Positions 35,391 to 50,100 of a stretch of DNA of 64,000 nucleotides are shown here, one piece after another. Each line of letters opens with the position of its first letter. Position 1 is the first letter of the stretch. Under the pieces are notes generated by a model. The model saw only the letters and a list, made by a program, of their open reading frames with translations, was not told the DNA's origin and did not search any database. The translations under genes and the position numbers were made by a program. Source of the stretch: Paragorgia papillata (Eukaryota > Cnidaria > Anthozoa > Scleralcyonacea > Coralliidae); assembly GCA_035771165.1 (NCBI GenBank), contig JAWNZC010000298.1:141501-205500 (forward strand), written 5' to 3'.

Positions 35391-36137
35391 CACACAATTA
35401 ACCAAGTTAGTACAGAGTCAGACTTGGGAATCAAGATTGATTCCACACTTAATTGGAAAAGTCAGGTAAATGATTTACGCTCCAAAGCTAATAAATTGCT
35501 TGGTTTGGTTAGGCGTTCCACGTTAGAGATGGTTGACATCCAAGCAAGAAGGTCATTATATCTACAACTTATACGAAGTCAATTGGGTTATGCCTCCCAG
35601 GTATGGTGTCCTCAAACCATTGAATCGATCAGTGCCATCGAAAAGGTGCAGAGGAGGGCGACGAAGTACATCCTAAACCTCGGTTATATGTCCGACATCC
35701 CTTATCCCACCAGGCTAAACAAGCTCAACCTATTGCCTATTACATACTGGCATGAATATCTGGATTTAGTTATGCTTTATAAAATAATTAATGGTATGGC
35801 GTCTGTATCACACGGCGTGCGTCTTGTTGCCGTTTCCTCAAGGAAAACTCGAAGCTCATCCAATGATGACTGTATAAGTCTAACTGTTCCTTTTGCAAGA
35901 ACTGTAACTTTTCAGACATCTTATTTTATTAGAACTACCAAAGTCTGGAATATTCTTAATTCAGACTTGAGAAACAAGAACAAATCTTTTAGCTCTTTTA
36001 AATACGGACTAGTACTATACTACCGCGATGCTCTAACAAAATCGTATGACACAGAAGATCCGAGAACCTGGAAGTCTGTGTGTATAAAATGCAAAAGAGC
36101 TAGGTCTCTTGTTAACAGTATAAATTGTTGTTTTTAA
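35391..36137 (+). pseudogene. LINE C-terminal region, displaced by one frameshift
   Basis: Continues the LINE protein from DHTINQVSTESDLGIKI to NSINCCF. Typical post-RT features are DLGIKIDSTLNWKSQV, YASQVWCPQ, EKVQRRATKYI and TTKVWNILNSDLRNK. A single base gain or loss between about 35370 and 35390 separates it from the main frame. Otherwise the element looks young, with no other stop in more than 1,000 codons. Confidence 0.8.
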
Positions 36138-36275
36138 CTATTGTATTTATATTATGTAATTTTAATGTTTTTAGTTTATCGGGACCGCAGTAATTGGGGT
36201 CAAACCTGTTGCGATATCCCTAGCATTTTTTACTGTTTTTATGTAATGTGCTGAAGCTTAATAAATCAATAAATC

Positions 36276-39200
36276 ATGAATTTAATGTGTTATTTCATTT
36301 TCTCAATTTGCTTGTAGCTCTACAGTTAAAAGATCTCCACCAAAATTAGATCACATATACAGATAAAAGATTCCATTAACTGTATTTTTACAAGCTTCGG
36401 TTGAATGGTATGGTTTATTAAGACACTCGTTAACGTTCCAAATATGATAAAGAAAACATACTGTAAATGTGATAAAATGTTTTTCCTTAGTTTATAGAAA
36501 TGAAGGTAAAACGTTTTTGGGCGATATTTTAAACGGTCGATACGCAGATACCTGTACAGTTTATGCCATCTCCACTAAATCCAGCATCACATGTACAGTT
36601 GTACGATCCTGCTGTATTGTTACAAATTGCGTTTGAATGACATGGATTGTTTTGACATTCGTTGATATCTGAAATGACAAAACAATAAAGATACAATTTC
36701 GAATTTAATTATAATTATAATTATAATTATTATTTTTAATTGATTGCCTTAAACGGTGATTTCTAAATCATATTGTGAAGTTTATTAATAATTCATGAAC
36801 TTTTTCCAATCAAAATTTAAAAATATACGTCAAGTGCATACTTCTGTGACTCCATACAATTAGAGCAATAAAAAATTCTAATTACAACCACTATAGGCAT
36901 GTATGCTCTTCTGATACAACCACTAGTGTTTGTAACTAAAATTACCAGATCATAAAGGAACTTTTTCTCTTTCATTTTTCAGTTTGTGATTGTATATGTT
37001 ATACAACACGGTTGTTATTTCTGAATACTCCTGAGAATAAACGGATAAAAGTCGAATCAATATTTTAAAAGATTACTTATACCTGTACAGTTTATGCCAT
37101 CTCCACTAAAACCAACATTACAGGTACACATGAATAATCCAACTGTATGGTTACAATATGCGTTTGAGTCACATGGGTTGCTGAGACATTCATTGATGTC
37201 TAAAGTAACATTAGAAAGAAAACGTTCTTAATTTCCATTGAAAGTACCAAGAAACATAATAGAATTATTTTATTTCTTAACTTATTAAGCAAGAATTAGT
37301 ACCAGGAAAACACGGACTATTGAATCTTTGAAATTGCCAATACAATTAGCGCTTTAATATTCTAATTAGTTACAACCACAAGGGTATGTATACTCTTCGG
37401 ATTCAACCATTAGTGTTTCTAACTAAAATTACAATATATCCTAAAGGAACTTTATCTTAATTTTTCAGTTTATCATTGAATATTTCATAGAACACGGTCG
37501 CTACACCTGTATACTGGACTAAAATTACAAGATCATAAAGGAAATTTTTCTCTTTCATTTTTCAGTTCGTGATTGTATATGTTACACAACACGGTTGTTA
37601 TTCCCGTATACTCCAGAGAATAAATGGATAAAAGTCGAATCAATATTTTAAAAGATTATAACATATATACCTGTACAGTTTATGCCATCTCCACTAAAAC
37701 CAACATTACAGGTACAGATGAATGATCCAACTGTATTGTTACAATATGCGTTTGAGTCACATGGGTTGCTGAGACATTCATTGATGTCTAAAGTAATATT
37801 AGAATGAAAACTTTGTTAATTTCCATTGAAAGTACCAAGAAAAATAATAGAATTATTTGATTTATTAACTTATTAAGCAAGAATTAGTACCAGGAAAACC
37901 CGGACTATTGAATCTTTGAAATTGCCAAAACAAACGTATGAATTTAATGTGCTATTTCATTTTCTCAATTTGCTTGTAGCTCTACAGTTAAAAGATCTCC
38001 ACCAAAATTAGATCACATATACAGATAAAAGATTCAATTAACTGTATTTTTACAAGCTTCGGTTGAATGGCATGGTTTATTAAGACACTCGTTAACATTC
38101 GAAATATGATAAAGAAAACATAATGTAAACGTGATAAAATGTTTTTCCTTAGTTTATAGAAATGAAGGTAAAACGTTTTTGGGCGATATTTTAAACGGTC
38201 GATACGCAGATACCTGTACAGTTTATGCCATCTCCATTAAATCCAGCATCACATGTACAGTTGTACGATCCTGCTGTATTGTTACAAGTTGCGTTTGAAT
38301 GACATGGATTGTTTTGACATTCGTTGATATCTGAAATGACAAAACAATAAAGATACAATTTCGAATTTAATTATAATTATAATTATTATAATTATAATTA
38401 ATTGATTGTCTTAAATGGTGATTTCTAAATCATATTGTGAAGTTTATTAATAATTCATGAACTTTTTCCAATCAAAATTTAAAAATATACGTCAAGTGCA
38501 TACTTCTGTGACTCCATACAATTAGAGCAATAAAAATTCTAATTACAACCACTATAGGCATGTATGCTCTTCTGATACAACCACTAGTGTTTGTAACTAA
38601 AATTACCAGATCATAAAGGAACTTTTTCTCTTTCATTTTTCAGTTTGTGATTGTATATGTTATACAACACGGTTGTTATTTCTGAATACTCCTGAGAATA
38701 AACGGATAAAAGTCGAATCAATATTTTAAAAGATTACTTATACCTGTACAGTTTATGCCATCTCCACTAAAACCAACATTACAGGTACACATGAATAATC
38801 CAACTGTATGGTTACAATATGCGTTTGAGTCACATGGGTTGCTGAGACATTCATTGATGTCTAAAGTAACATTAGAAAGAAAACGTTCTTAATTTCCATT
38901 GAAAGTACCAAGAAACATAATAGAATTATTTTATTTCTTAACTTATTAAGCAAGAATTAGTACCAGGAAAACACGGACTATTGAATCTTTGAAATTGCCA
39001 ATACAATTAGCGCTTTAATATTCTAATTAGTTACAACCACAAGGGTATGTATACTCTTCGGATTCAACCATTAGTGTTTCTAACTAAAATTACAATATAT
39101 CCTAAAGGAACTTTATCTTAATTTTTCAGTTTATCATTGAATATTTCATAGAACACGGTCGCTACACCTGTATACTGGACTAAAATTACAAGATCATAAA

Positions 39201-42200
39201 GGAAATTTTTCTCTTTCATTTTTCAGTTCGTGATTGTATATGTTACACAACACGGTTGTTATTCCCGTATACTCCAGAGAATAAATGGATAAAAGTCGAA
39301 TCAATATTTTAAAAGATTATAACATATATACCTGTACAGTTTATGCCATCTCCACTAAAACCAACATTACAGGTACAGATGAATGATCCAACTGTATTGT
39401 TTACAATATGCGTTTGAGTCACATGGGTTGCTGAGACATTCATTGATGTCTAAAGTAATATTAGAATGAAAACTTTGTTAATTTCCATTGAAAGTACCAA
39501 GAAAAATAATAGAATTATTTGATTTATTAACTTATTAAGCAAGAATTAGTACCAGGAAAACCCGGACTATTGAATCTTTGAAATTGCCAAAACAAACGTA
39601 TGAATTTAATGTGCTATTTCATTTTCTCAATTTGCTTGTAGCTCTACAGTTAAAAGATCTCCACCAAAATTAGATCACATATACAGATAAAAGATTCAAT
39701 TAACTGTATTTTTACAAGCTTCGGTTGAATGGCATGGTTTATTAAGACACTCGTTAACATTCGAAATATGATAAAGAAAACATAATGTAAACGTGATAAA
39801 ATGTTTTTCCTTAGTTTATAGAAATGAAGGTAAAACGTTTTTGGGCGATATTTTAAACGGTCGATACGCAGATACCTGTACAGTTTATGCCATCTCCATT
39901 AAATCCAGCATCACATGTACAGTTGTACGATCCTGCTGTATTGTTACAAGTTGCGTTTGAATGACATGGATTGTTTTGACATTCGTTGATATCTGAAATG
40001 ACAAAACAATAAAGATACAATTTCGAATTTAATTATAATTATAATTATTATAATTATAATTAATTGATTGTCTTAAATGGTGATTTCTAAATCATATTGT
40101 GAAGTTTATTAATAATTCATGAACTTTTTCCAATCAAAATTTAGAAATATACGTCAAGTGCATACTTCTGTGACTCCATACAATTAGAGCAATAAAAATT
40201 CTAATTACAACCACTATAGGCATGTATGCTCTTCTAATACAACCACTAGTGTTTGTAACTAAAATTACCAGATCATAAAGGAACTTTTTCTCTTTCATTT
40301 TTCAGTTCGTGATTGTATATGTTATACAACACGGTTGTTATTCCCGTATACTCCAGAGAATAAACGGATAAAAGTCGAATCAATATTTTAAAAGATTATA
40401 ACATATATACCTGTACAGTTTATGCCATCTCCACTAAAACCAACATTACAAGTACAGATGAATGATCCAAATGTATTGTTACAATTTGCGTTTGAGTCAC
40501 ATGGGTTGCTGAGACATTCATTGATGTCTAAAGTAACATTAGAAAGAAAACTTTGTTAATTTCCATTGAAAGTACCAAGAAAAATAATATAATTATTTTA
40601 TTTCTGAACTTATTAAGCAAGAATTAGTACCAGGAAAACCCGGACTATTGAATCTTTGAAATTGCCAAAACAAACGTATGAATTTAATGTGCTATTTCAA
40701 TTTCTCAATTTGCTTGTAGCTCTACAGTTAAAAGATCTCCACCAAAATTAGATCACATATACAGATAAAAGATTCAATTAACTGTATTTTTACAAGCTTC
40801 GGTTGAATGGCATGGTTTATTAAGACACTCGTTAACATTCCAAATATGATAAAGAAAACATAATGTAAACGTGATCAAATGTTTTCCCTTAGTTTATAGA
40901 AATGAAGGTAAAACGTTTTTGGGCGATATTTTAAACGGTCGATACGCAGATACCTGTACAGTTTATGCCATCTCCACTAAATCCAGCATCACATGTACAG
41001 TTGTACGATCCTGCTGTATTGTTACAAGTTGCGTTTGAATGACATGGATTGTTTTGACATTCGTTGATATCTGAAATGACAAAACAATAAAGATACAATT
41101 TCGAATTTAATTATAATTATAATTATTATAATTAATTGATTGCCTTAAATGGTGATTTCTAAATCATATTGTGAAGTTTATTAATAATTCATGAACTTTT
41201 TCCAATCAAAATTTAAAAATATACGTCAAGTGCATACTTCGGTGACTCCATACAATTAGAGCAATAAAAATTCTAATTACAACCACTATAGGCATGTATG
41301 CTCTTCTGATACAACCACTAGTGTTTGTAACTAAAATTACCAGATCATAAAGGAACTTTTTCTCTTTCATTTTTCAGTTCGTGATTGTATATGTTATACA
41401 ACACGGTTATTTCTGAATACTCCTGAGAATAAACGGATAAAAGTCGAATCAATATTTTAAAAGATTACTTATACCTGTACAGTTTATGCCATCTCCACTA
41501 AAACCAACATTACAGGTACACATGAATAATCCAACTGTATTGTTACAATATGCGTTTGAGTCGCATGGGTTGCTGAGACATTCATTGATGTCTAAAGTAA
41601 CATTAGAAACAAAACTTTGTTAATTTCCATTGAAAGTACCAAGAAAAATAATAGAATTATTTTATTTATTAACTTATTAAGCAAGAATTAGGACCAGGAA
41701 AACCCGGACTATTGAATCTTTGAAATTGCCAATACAATTAGCGCTTTAATATTCTAATTAGTTACAACCACAAGGGTATGTATACTCTTCGTATTCAACC
41801 ATTAGTGTTTGTAACTAAATTACAATATATCCTAAAGGAACGTTATCTTAATTTTTCAGTTTATCATTGAATATTTCATAGAACACGGTCGCTACACCTG
41901 TATACTGGACTAAAATGACAAGATTATAAAGGAAATTTTTCTCTTTCATTTTTCAGTTCGTGATTGTATATGTTACACAACACGGTTGTTATTCCCGTAT
42001 ACTCCAGAGAATAAACGGATAAAAGTCGAATCAATATTTTAAAAGATTATAACATATATACCTGTACAGTTTATGCCATCTCCACTAAAACCAACATTAC
42101 AGGTACAGATGAATGATCCAACTGTATTGTTACAATATGCGTTTGAGTCACATGGGTTGCTGAGACATTCATTGATGTCTAAAGTAATATTAGAATGAAA

Positions 42201-44199
42201 ACTTGGTTAATTTCCATTGAAAGTACCAAGAAAAATAATAGAATTATTTGATTTATTAACTTATTAAGCAAGAATTAGTACCAGGAAAACCCGGACTATT
42301 GAATCTTTGAAATTGCCAAAACAAACGTATGAATTTAATGTGCTATTTCATTTTTCTCAATTTGCTTGTAGCTCTACAGTTAAAAGATCTCCACCAAAAT
42401 TAGATCACATATACAGATAAAAGATTCAATTAACTGTATTTTTACAAGCTTCGGTTGAATGGCATGGTTTATTAAGACACTCGTTAACATTCGAAATATG
42501 ATAAAGAAAACATAATGTAAACGTGATAAAATGTTTTTCCTTAGTTTATAGAAATGAAGGTAAAACGTTTTTGGGCGATATTTTAAACGCTCGATACGCA
42601 GATACCTGTACAGTTTATGCCATCTCCATTAAATCCAGCATCACATGTACAGTTGTACGATCCTGCTGTATTGTTACAAGTTGCGTTTGAATGACATGGA
42701 TTGTTTTGACATTCGTTGATATCTGAAATGACAAAACAATAAAGATACAATTTCGAATTTAATTATAATTATAATTATTATAATTATAATTAATTGATTG
42801 TCTTAAATGGTGATTTCTAAATCATATTGTGAAGTTTATTAATAATTCATGAACTTTTTCCAATCAAAATTTAGAAATATACGTCAAGTGCATACTTCTG
42901 TGACTCCATACAATTAGAGCAATAAAAATTCTAATTACAACCACTATAGGCATGTATGCTCTTCTGATACAACCACTAGTGTTTGTAACTAAAATTACCA
43001 GATCATAAAGGAACTTTTTCTCTTTCATTTTTCAGTTCGTGATTGTATATGTTATACAACACGGTTGTTATTCCCGTATACTCCAGAGAATAAACGGATA
43101 AAAGTCGAATCAATATTTTAAAAGATTATAACATATACCTGTACAGTTTATGCCATCTCCACTAAAACCAACATTACAAGTACAGATGAATGATCCAAAT
43201 GTATTGTTACAATTTGCGTTTGAGTCACATGGGTTGCTGAGACATTCATTGATGTCTAAAGTAACATTAGAAAGAAAACTTTGTTAATTTCCATTGAAAG
43301 TACCAAGAAAAATAATAGAATTATTTTATTTCTGAACTTATTAAGCAAGAATTAGTACCAGGAAAACCCGGACTATTGAATCTTTGAAATTGCCAAAACA
43401 AACGTATGAATTTAATGTGCTATTTCAATTTCTCAATTTGCTTGTAGCTCTACAGTTAAAAGATCTCCACCAAAATTAGATCACATATACAGATAAAAGA
43501 TTCAATTAACTGTATTTTTACAAGCTTCGGTTGAATGGCATGGTTTATTAAGACACTCGTTAACATTCCAAATATGATAAAGAAAACATAATGTAAACGT
43601 GATAAAATGTTTTTCCTTAGTTTATAGAAATGAAGGTAAAACGTTTTTGGGCGATATTTTAAACGCTCGATACGCAGATACCTGTACAGTTTATGCCATC
43701 TCCATTAAATCCAGCATCACATGTACAGTTGTACGATCCTGCTGTATTGTTACAAGTTGCGTTTGAATGACATGGATTGTTTTGACATTCGTTGATATCT
43801 GAAATGACAAAACAATAAAGATACAATTTCGAATTTTATTATAATTATAATTATTATAATTATAATTAATTGATTGTCTTAAATGGTGATTTCTAAATCA
43901 TATTGTGAAGTTTATTAATAATTCATGAACTTTTTCCAATCAAAATTTAGAAATATACGTCAAGTGCATACTTCTGTGACTCCATACAATTAGAGCAATA
44001 AAAATTCTAATTACAACCACTATAGGCATGTATGCTCTTCTGATACAACCACTAGTGTTTGTAACTAAAATTACCAGATCATAAAGGAACTTTTTCTCTT
44101 TCATTTTTCAGTTCGTGATTGTATATGTTATACAACACGGTTGTTATTCCCGTATACTCCAGAGAATAAACGGATAAAAGTCGAATCAATATTTTAAAA
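36276..44199 (-). CDS. EGF-like exon array, segment 4
   Basis: Type A: 36552-36668, 38214-38330, 39876-39992, 40954-41070, 42606-42722, 43682-43798. Type B: 37083-37199, 37671-37787, 38744-38860, 39332-39449 (one extra T, frame broken), 40411-40527, 41475-41591, 42062-42178, 43139-43255. Fossil C copies precede each A exon by about 115 bp. The tracts 37.0-38.6 kb and 38.65-40.3 kb are almost the same sequence at a 1,661-bp period. All other exons keep 117 bp and intact splice borders. Confidence 0.85.
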
Positions 44200-47100
44200 G
44201 ATTATAACATATATACCTGTACAGTTTATGCCATCTCCACTAAAACCAACATTACAAGTACAGATGAATGATCCAAATGTATTGTTACAATTTGCGTTTG
44301 AGTCACATGGGTTGCTGAGACATTCATTGATGTCTAAAGTAACATTAGAAAGAAAACTTTGTTAATTTCCATTGAAAGTACCAAGAAAAATAATAGAATT
44401 ATTTTATTTCTGAACTTATTAAGCAAGAATTAGTACCAGGAAAACCCGGACTATTGAATCTTTGAAATTGCCAAAACAAACGTATGAATTTAATGTGCTA
44501 TTTCAATTTCTCAATTTGCTTGTAGCTCTACAGTTAAAAGATCTCCACCAAAATTAGATCACATATACAGATAAAAGATTCAATTAACTGTATTTTTACA
44601 AGCTTCGGTTGAATGGCATGGTTTATTAAGACACTCGTTAACATTCCAAATATGATAAAGAAAACATAATGTAAACGTGATCAAATGTTTTCCCTTAGTT
44701 TATAGAAATGAAGGTAAAACGTTTTTGGGCGATATTTTAAACGGTCGATACGCAGATACCTGTACAGTTTATGCCATCTCCACTAAATCCAGCATCACAT
44801 GTACAGTTGTACGATCCTGCTGTATTGTTACAAGTTGCGTTTGAATGACATGGATTGTTTTGACATTCGTTGATATCTGAAATGACAAAACAATAAAGAT
44901 ACAATTTCGAATTTAATTATAATTATAATTATTATAATTAATTGATTGCCTTAAATGGTGATTTCTAAATCATATTGTGAAGTTTATTAATAATTCATGA
45001 ACTTTTTCCAATCAAAATTTAAAAATATACGTCAAGTGCATACTTCGGTGACTCCATACAATTAGAGCAATAAAAATTCTAATTACAACCACTATAGGCA
45101 TGTATGCTCTTCTGATACAACCACTAGTGTTTGTAACTAAAATTACCAGATCATAAAGGAACTTTTTCTCTTTCATTTTTCAGATCGTGATTGTATATGT
45201 TATACAACACGGTTATTTCTGAATACTCCTGAGAATAAACGGATAAAAGTCGAATCAATATTTTAAAAGATTACTTATACCTGTACAGTTTATGCCATCT
45301 CCACTAAAACCAACATTACAGGTACACATGAATAATCCAACTGTATTGTTACAATATGCGTTTGAGTCGCATGGGTTGCTGAGACATTCATTGATGTCTA
45401 AAGTAACATTAGAAACAAAACTTTGTTAATTTCCATTGAAAGTACCAAGAAAAATAATAGAATTATTTTATTTATTAACTTATTAAGCAAGAATTAGGAC
45501 CAGGAAAACCCGGACTATTGAATCTTTGAAATTGCCAATACAATTAGCGCTTTAATATTCTAATTAGTTACAACCACAAGGGTATGTATACTCTTCGGAT
45601 TCAACCATTAGTGTTTGTAACTAAATTACAATATATCCTAAAGGAACGTTATCTTAATTTTTCAGTTTATCATTGAATATTTCATAGAACACGGTCGCTA
45701 CACCTGTATACTGGACTAAAATGACAAGATTATAAAGGAAATTTTTCTCTTTCATTTTTCAGTTCGTGATTGTATATGTTACACAACACGGTTGTTATTC
45801 CCGTATACTCCAGAGAATAAACGGATAAAAGTCGAATCAATATTTTAAAAGATTATAACATATATACCTGTACAGTTTATGCCATCTCCACTAAAACCAA
45901 CATTACAGGTACAGATGAATGATCCAACTGTATTGTTACAATATGCGTTTGAGTCACATGGGTTGCTGAGACATTCATTGATGTCTAAAGTAATATTAGA
46001 ATGAAAACTTTGTTAATTTCCATTGAAAGTACCAAGAAAAATAATAGAATTGTTTGATTTCTTAACTTATTAAGCAAGAATTAGTACCAGGAAAACCCCG
46101 ACTATTGAATCTTTGAAATTGCCAAAACAAACGTATGAATTTAATGTGTTATTTCAATTTCTCAATTTGCTTGTAGCTCTACAGTTAAAAGATCTCCACC
46201 AAAATTAGATCACATATACAGATAAAAGATTCAATTAACTGTATTTTTACAAGCTTCGGTTGAATGGCATGGTTTATTAAGACACTCGTTAACATTCCAA
46301 ATATGATAAAGAAAACATAATGTAAACGTGATAAAATGCTTTTCCTTAGTTTATAGAAATGAAGGTAAAACTTTTTGGGCGATATTTTAAACGGTCGATA
46401 CGCAGATACCTGTACAGTTTATGCCATCTCCATTAAATCCAGCATCACATGTACAGTTGTACGATCCTGCTGTATTGTTACAAGTTGCGTTTGAATGACA
46501 TGGATTGTTTTGACATTCGTTGATATCTGAAATGACAAAACAATAAAGATACAATTTCGAATTTAATTATAATTATAATTATTATAATTATAATTAATTG
46601 ATTGTCTTAAATGGTGATTTCTAAATCATATTGTGAAGTTTATTAATAATTCATGAACTTTTTCCAATCAAAATTTAGAAATATACGTCAAGTGCATACT
46701 TCTGTGACTCCATACAATTAGAGCAATAAAAATTCTAATTACAACCACTATAGGCATGTATGCTCTTCTGATACAACAACTAGTGTTTGTAACTAAAATT
46801 ACCAGATCATAAAGGAACTTTTTCTCTTTCATTTTTCAGTTCGTGATTGTATATGTTATACAACACGGTTGTTATTCCCGTATACTCCAGAGAATAAACG
46901 GATAAAAGTCGAATCAATATTTTAAAAGATTATAACATATATACCTGTACAGTTTATGCCATCTCCACTAAAACCAACATTACAAGTACAGATGAATGAT
47001 CCAAATGTATTCTTACAATTTGCGTTTGAGTCACATGGGTTGCTGAGACATTCATTGATGTCTAAAGTAACATTAGAAAGAAAACTTTGTTAATTTCCAT

Positions 47101-50100
47101 TGAAAGTACCCAGAAAAATAATAGAATTATTTTATTTCTAAACTTATTAAGCAAGAATTAGTACCAGGAAAACCCGGACTATTGAATCTTTGAAATTGCC
47201 AAAACAAACGTATGAATTTAATGTGTTATTTCAATTTCTCAATTTGCTTGTAGCTCTACAGTTAAAAGATCTCCACCAAAATTAGATCACATATACAGAT
47301 AAAAGATTCAATTAACTGTATTTTTACAAGCTTCGGTTGAATGGCATGGTTTATTAAGACACTCGTTAACATTCCAAATATGATAAAGAAAACATAATGT
47401 AAACGTGATCAAATGTTTTCCCTTAGTTTATAGAAATGAAGGTAATACGTTTTTGGGCGATATTTTAAACGGTCCATACGCAGATACCTGTACAGTTTAT
47501 GCCATCTCCACTAAATCCAGCATCACATGTACAGTTGTACGATCCTGCTGTATTGTTACAAGTTGCGTTTGAATGACATGGATTGTTCTGACATTCGTTG
47601 ATATCTGAAATGACAAAACAATAAAGATACAATTTCGAATTTAATTATAATTATAATTATTCTAATTATAATTAATTGATTGCCTTAAATGGTGATTTCT
47701 AAATCATATTGTGAAGTTTATTAATAATTCATGAACTTTTTCCTATCAAAATTTAAAAATATACGTCAAGTGCATACTTCTGTGACTCAATACAATTAGA
47801 GCAATAAAAATTCTAATTACAAAAACTATAGGCATGTATGCTCTTCTGATACAACCACTAGTGTTTGTAACTAAAATTACCAGATCATAAAGGAACTTTT
47901 TCTCTTTCATTTTTCAGTTCGTGATTGTATATGTTATACAACACGGTTGTTATTCCCGTATACTCCAGAGAATAAATGGATAAAATTCGAATCAATATTT
48001 TAAAAGATTATAACATATATACCTGTACAGTTCATGCCATCTCCACTAAAACCAACATTACAAGTACAGATGAATGATCCAACTGTATTGTTACAATATG
48101 CGTTTGAGTCACATGGGTTGCTGAGACATTCATTGATGTCTAAAGTAACATTAGAAAGAAAACTTTGTTAATTTCCATTGAAAGTACCAAGAAAAATAAT
48201 ACAATTATTTTATTTATTAACTTATTAAGCAAGAATTAGGACCAGGAAAACCCGGACTATTGAATCTTTGAAATTGCCAAAACAAACGTATGAATTTAAT
48301 GTGTTATTTCATTTTCTCAATTTGCTTGTAGCTCTACAGTTAAAAGATCTCCAGCAAAATTAGATCACATATACAGATAAAAGATTCCATTAACTGTATT
48401 TTTACAAGCTTCGGTTGAATGGTATGGTTTATTAAGACACTCGTTAACGTTCCAAATATGATAAAGAAAACATAATGTAAATGTGATAAAATGTTTTTCC
48501 TTAGTTTATAGAAATGAAGGTAAAACGTTTTTGGGCGATATTTTAAACGGTCGATACGCAGATACCTGTACAGTTTATGCCATCTCCACTAAATCCAGCA
48601 TCACATGTACAGTTGTACGATCCTGCTGTATTGTTACAAGTTGCGTTTTGAATGACATGGATTGTTTTGACATTCGTTGATATCTGAAATGACAAAACAA
48701 TAAAGATACAATTTCGAATTTAATTATAATTATAATTATAATTATTATTTTTAATTGATTGCCTTAAATGGTGATTTCTAAATCATATTGTGAAGTTTAT
48801 TAATAATTCATGAACTTTTTCCAATCAAAATTTAAAAATATACGTCAAGTGCATACTTCTGTGACTCCATACAATTAGAGCAATAAAAAATTCTAATTAC
48901 AACCACTATAGGCATGTATGCTCTTCTGATACAACCACTAGTGTTTGTAACTAAAATTACCAGATCATAAAGGAACTTTTTCTCTTTAATTTTTCAGTTT
49001 GTGATTGTATATGTTATACAACACGGTTGTTATTTCTGAATACTCCTGAGAATAAACGGATAAAAGTCGAATCAATATTTTAAAAGATTACTTATACCTG
49101 TACAGTTTATGCCATCTCCACTAAAACCAACATTACAGGTACACATGAATAATCCAACTGTATGGTTACAATATGCGTTTGAGTCACATGGGTTGCTGAG
49201 ACATTCATTGATGTCTAAAGTAACATTAGAAAGAAAACGTTCTTAATTTCCATTGAAAGTGCCAAGAAACATAATAGAATTATTTTATTTCTTAACTTAT
49301 TAAGCAAGAATTAGTACCAGGAAAACACGGACTATTGAATCTTTGAAATTGCCAATACAATTAGCGCTTTAATATTCTAATTAGTTACAACCACAAGGGT
49401 ATGTATACTCTTCGGATTCAACCATTAGTGTTTCTAACTAAAATTACAATATATCCTAAAGGAACTTTATCTTAATTTTTCAGTTAATCATTGAATATTT
49501 CATAGAACACAGTCGCTACACCTGTATACTGGACTAAAATGACAAGATCATAAAGGAAATTTTTCTCTTTCATTTTTCAATTCGTGATTGTATATGTTAC
49601 ACAACACGGTTGTTATTCCCGTATACTCCAGAGAATAAACGGATAAAAGTCGAATCAATATTTTAGAAGATTATAACATATATACCTGTACAGTTTATGC
49701 CATCTCCACTAAAACCAACATTACAGGTACAGATGAATGATCCAACTGTATTGTTACAATATGCGTTTGAGTCACATGGGTTGCTGAGACATTCATTGAT
49801 GTCTAAAGTAATATTAGAATGAAAACTTTGTTAATTTCCATTGAAAGTTCCAAGAAAAATAATAGAATTATTTGATTTATTAACTTATTAAGCAAGAATT
49901 AGTACCAGGAAAACCCGGACTATTGAATCTTTGAAATTGCCAAAACAAACGTATGAATTTAATGTGCTATTTCATTTTCTCAATTTGCTTGTAGCTCTAC
50001 AGTTAAAAGATCTCCACCAAAATTAGATCACATATACAGATAAAAGATTCAATTAACTGTATTTTTACAAGCTTCGGTTGAATGGCATGGTTTATTAAGA

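Larger units (their letters stand above)
32954..36275 (+). mobile_element. APE-type LINE (CR1/L2/Jockey-like), 5'-truncated
   Basis: A non-LTR element with apurinic endonuclease and reverse transcriptase, ending in two copies of AATAAATC at 36260-36275. Compared with the uninterrupted unit (acaaacgtatgaattt), the insertion lost GT at the target and made no duplication. Clade placement is by general resemblance of the RT blocks. Confidence 0.85.

Noticed and set aside
48483..48680. Plus-strand frames over EGF exons (also 51225-51431)
   Set aside because: They are opposite-strand shadows of the minus-strand EGF exon, opened only by one-base indels in those copies.
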